DNA from: Salinibacter altiplanensis
GTDB taxonomy: Bacteria; Bacteroidota; Rhodothermia; Rhodothermales; Salinibacteraceae
Direction: 5' to 3'
Length of the DNA stretch: 64,000 nt
Assembly (NCBI RefSeq): GCF_002894645.1
Contig: NZ_NCQY01000010.1
Coordinates: 19,956 to 83,955, forward strand
In this document: piece by piece, positions 62,109-64,000 of the stretch
Numbering within the stretch: position 1 is the stretch's first letter
Layout of the letters: each line of letters begins with the position of its first letter
The notes under the pieces: generated by a model
What the model was told of the DNA's origin: nothing
Database searches by the model: none
Seen by the model: only the letters and a program-made list of their open reading frames with translations
Program-made: the position numbers and the translations under genes

Positions 62109-63455
62109 ATGCGTATCGACGGCGTCCGCGGGGCAATTTTCCTGCTTCTGATGGCGGGTGGGCTGTTTCCCACCGTCCTGAACGGGCAGTCCCTGCCCGA
62201 CACCCTCACGTTCGACCGCACCCGCGAACTGCTGCGGGCCCACAATCCGCAGCTCCGGGCCGCCGGTGCCCGGGGAAAGGCGCAGGGACAGGCCGCCCGA
62301 ACGCGGGCCCTCTTTCCGAACCCGACGCTCAGCGTGTCGGAGGAACGGACGAACCTCGAGGGCGACGGCGCCGACGACCAGTGGTACCTGTCGGTCACGC
62401 AGCCCCTCCGCTACCCCGGCGAGCACAGTGCCCGCACCGCAGCGGCCCGCGCCGCGGCCCGTGCCGCGGAGGCCCGGGCCCAAGAGACAGCCGCCAAGCT
62501 TTACCGCATCGCCCGCCGCCGGTATCTCGACGTGGTGGTGGCCGAGCGCCGGCACACCATCAATCGCCACTTTGCAGAGGCCATTCGGAAGGGAGCCCGG
62601 GCCGCTCAGGTACGGGTGCAGGAAGGCGACCTCGGGACGTTTCAGCAGGCCCGCATTCAGACGGCGCAGGCACAGTACGAGGATGGACTGGCGGAGGCGA
62701 AGCGCGCCCTTCGGACGGCCCGCACTAATCTCTACGCCCTGCTGCACCCCGACAGCTCCCAGGAGGCTCCGGCCGACACCGCTGCGCTGCCGGAGTTCAG
62801 CGTCGCGGGGACCCTTCAGTATCGCCCCGTCCGTGTCTCGCAGGGAGCGGCCCTTCAGCGGGCCCTTCAGCGACGAGGACAGCTTCGAGCGGCTCGCGCC
62901 ACGTTTGCGGCACATCGAAAACGGCTCACGACGGCCCGATACGGGCGCCTGCCGAACCTCAGCGTCTCCGCCGGACCCAAGACCCAAAGCCTTCCCGGGA
63001 CCGAAACCACGTTTGGCTTCACCGCCGCCCTCAACGTCGAACTTCCGATCTGGAACGGCGGACAGACCAACGTGGACGCCGCTCGCAACCGCCGCTTTGA
63101 GGCACAGGCCCGCCTGGAGGCGGCCCGTCGCCAGGTGCAAACCGATGTGCGCACGGCGATTGAGGACCTCCGCAGCTACCGATCGCGCATTGAGACCGTC
63201 TCGCAGGGCGTACTGGCCGACACGGACTCGCTCCTCCAGAACGCCCAGTACGTCTACCAGGAGGGCGACATCACCCTCTTCGAGCTACTCGACGCGATTG
63301 AGTCGGCCCGTGCAGCGGCGCTGCTTCGAACGCGTCTTACGGCCCAGTACCTGCGCGCGCTGCACGACCTGGAATACGCCCTCGGGGTCGGCCCTGCCGA
63401 TTCCCCCGTCGTGATCGAGGGGGCCCTCGATCCCCAAGACGCCGATCTGAACTGA
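62109..63455 (+). CDS. TolC/CusC-type outer membrane efflux protein (system C)
   Basis: 448-residue TolC-family channel. Signal peptide (MRIDGVRGAIFLLLMAGGLF, end near NGQS), then DTLTFDRTRELLRAHNPQLRAAG, a first helical repeat with LSVTQPLRYPGEHSARTAAA, and a second with FTAALNVELPIWNGGQTNVDAARNR. The pattern is that of metal-RND channels (CusC/CzcC-type), with the conserved P-W-N-GG segment. No lipobox. ATG at 62109. The adaptor gene follows 35 bases later. Confidence 0.9.
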   Translation: MRIDGVRGAIFLLLMAGGLFPTVLNGQSLPDTLTFDRTRELLRAHNPQLRAAGARGKAQGQAARTRALFPNPTLSVSEERTNLEGDGADDQWYLSVTQPLRYPGEHSARTAAARAAARAAEARAQETAAKLYRIARRRYLDVVVAERRHTINRHFAEAIRKGARAAQVRVQEGDLGTFQQARIQTAQAQYEDGLAEAKRALRTARTNLYALLHPDSSQEAPADTAALPEFSVAGTLQYRPVRVSQGAALQRALQRRGQLRAARATFAAHRKRLTTARYGRLPNLSVSAGPKTQSLPGTETTFGFTAALNVELPIWNGGQTNVDAARNRRFEAQARLEAARRQVQTDVRTAIEDLRSYRSRIETVSQGVLADTDSLLQNAQYVYQEGDITLFELLDAIESARAAALLRTRLTAQYLRALHDLEYALGVGPADSPVVIEGALDPQDADLN

Positions 63456-63469
63456 ACCGCCTGACCTGC

Positions 63470-63509
63470 CATGATCCACCGCTGCTTTCCATGATCCACC
63501 GCCGCTTTT
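63470..63509 (+). repeat. 20-bp tandem duplication over the adaptor start, creating a mini-ORF
   Basis: Two 20-bp copies, CATGATCCACCGCTGCTTTC (63470-63489) and CATGATCCACCGCCGCTTTT (63490-63509), differ at two positions. The first ATG (63471) opens a 7-codon frame that stops at TGA 63492-63494, overlapping the true start ATG 63491 as ATGA. Confidence 0.75.
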
Positions 63510-64000
63510 CGTTCATTCTCGCTCCTCTCCTGATCGCCGCCCTGCTCCTAATTGGGTGTGGGGAACAGGGAGCCTCCCCGTCTTCTGCCCAGGCCGACAC
63601 CACAGCCGACACCAGGGCCGACACCACAGCCGCGCCGAACACAATCACCCTGTCCGACGCGCAGCTTCAGGAGGTCTCGGTGGAGACCACGACGGTGACC
63701 GAACGGCCCGTGACTACGACCCTCGAGCTTCCGGCCCGCGTGCGGCCCGGGGCCGACCAGCAGGCCTACGTGACGACCCTGGTCAGCGGGCGCGTCGAAC
63801 GGCTCCGCGTCTCGCCCGGCGATCGGGTACGGCAGGGCGCAGTGATGGCCGACGTGGCGGCCCCGGACCTGAGCGGGATGGTGGCAGGCCTGCGGCAGGC
63901 CCGCGACGAGCTGGATCGCCAGCGGCGGCTCGATGAGCGCGGCGTGGCCGTCGAGAAAAACCTGCGGGCCGCCGAGCGGCAGTGGCAGGCGGCCCGCCAG
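63491..64000 (+). CDS. RND efflux periplasmic adaptor lipoprotein, cut by window end (system C)
   Basis: First 170 codons of a membrane-fusion protein. Signal MIHRRFSFILAPLLIAALLL ends in lipobox LIGC. A low-complexity Thr/Ala/Asp linker follows (ADTTADTRADTTAAP), then the start of the barrel-sandwich domain TLVSGRVERLRVSPGDRVRQG, and the first helix of the hairpin. The pattern fits metal-type CusB/CzcB adaptors. The pump itself should lie to the right of the window. ATG at 63491 is the second copy of a duplicated start segment. Confidence 0.87.
   Translation, partial: MIHRRFSFILAPLLIAALLLIGCGEQGASPSSAQADTTADTRADTTAAPNTITLSDAQLQEVSVETTTVTERPVTTTLELPARVRPGADQQAYVTTLVSGRVERLRVSPGDRVRQGAVMADVAAPDLSGMVAGLRQARDELDRQRRLDERGVAVEKNLRAAERQWQAARQ

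Overview
The window looks like chromosomal DNA of the extremely halophilic bacterium Salinibacter (Rhodothermota, formerly Bacteroidetes). It has high GC, proteins very rich in Asp and Glu, few Shine-Dalgarno sequences, a short primary sigma factor without region 1.1, and lineage-typical families (GH3-type acyl-adenylating enzyme, fused E1 alpha/beta 2-oxoacid dehydrogenase, OmpP1/FadL porin, POT transporter). The species assignment is recognition and inference, not a database result.

Layout. 1-8.5 kb: end of an FAD/Fe-S oxidoreductase, an S41 processing protease, the folP-cdaA-pcm cluster (minus strand), a GH3-type enzyme and the primary sigma factor with a terminator. 8.6-17.8 kb: envelope genes (DUF2071 protein, FadL-type porin, SGNH lipoprotein, DUF4097-like lipoprotein, FtsX), a prephenate dehydratase gene broken by a one-base frameshift, Hsp20 and an exported EEP-family lipoprotein. 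17.9-22.6 kb: an accessory stretch with an ISAs1-family transposase relic, a 980-residue PAS/GAF histidine kinase and a 225-bp MITE. 22.6-30.2 kb: lipoprotein, frameshifted outer-membrane barrel, dUTPase, POT transporter, AspS and a pyrophosphatase-family protein. 30.4-38.2 kb: one minus-strand array of pdhA-pdhB-E2, a metallophosphoesterase, TonB and a fused branched-chain-type E1. 38.5-41.6 kb: GT2 glycosyltransferase, isocitrate dehydrogenase, a second related MITE and a Nudix CoA pyrophosphatase.

42-64 kb is an envelope-efflux and metal-stress island. System A is TetR, OMF, adaptor and RND pump, with a divergent FAD oxidoreductase. Three copies of the same 18-bp operator (TGAGTGA-N4-TCACTCA) lie in front of the FAD gene, tetR and the OMF gene, which defines a small regulon. 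Next comes an arsenic-type module: frameshifted PII-like protein, DUF2892 membrane protein, ArsR with a CVC metal site, thioredoxin-fold CxxC protein, CSCSS permease and ZIP transporter. System B is RND pump, OMF lipoprotein and adaptor. System C is an OmpR-type regulator and kinase followed by a CusC-like OMF and an adaptor cut by the window edge. 11-bp-phased direct repeats of TCTAATC lie upstream of the system C pump genes, and similar repeats on the other strand lie upstream of the regulator, suggesting direct control and autoregulation.

Three genes (pheA-like, the outer-membrane barrel and the PII-like protein) each need a one-base correction to read through. Two of these lie at C5/G5 runs. 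They may be real lesions, slippage or sequence errors. I saw no tRNA, rRNA or CRISPR array.
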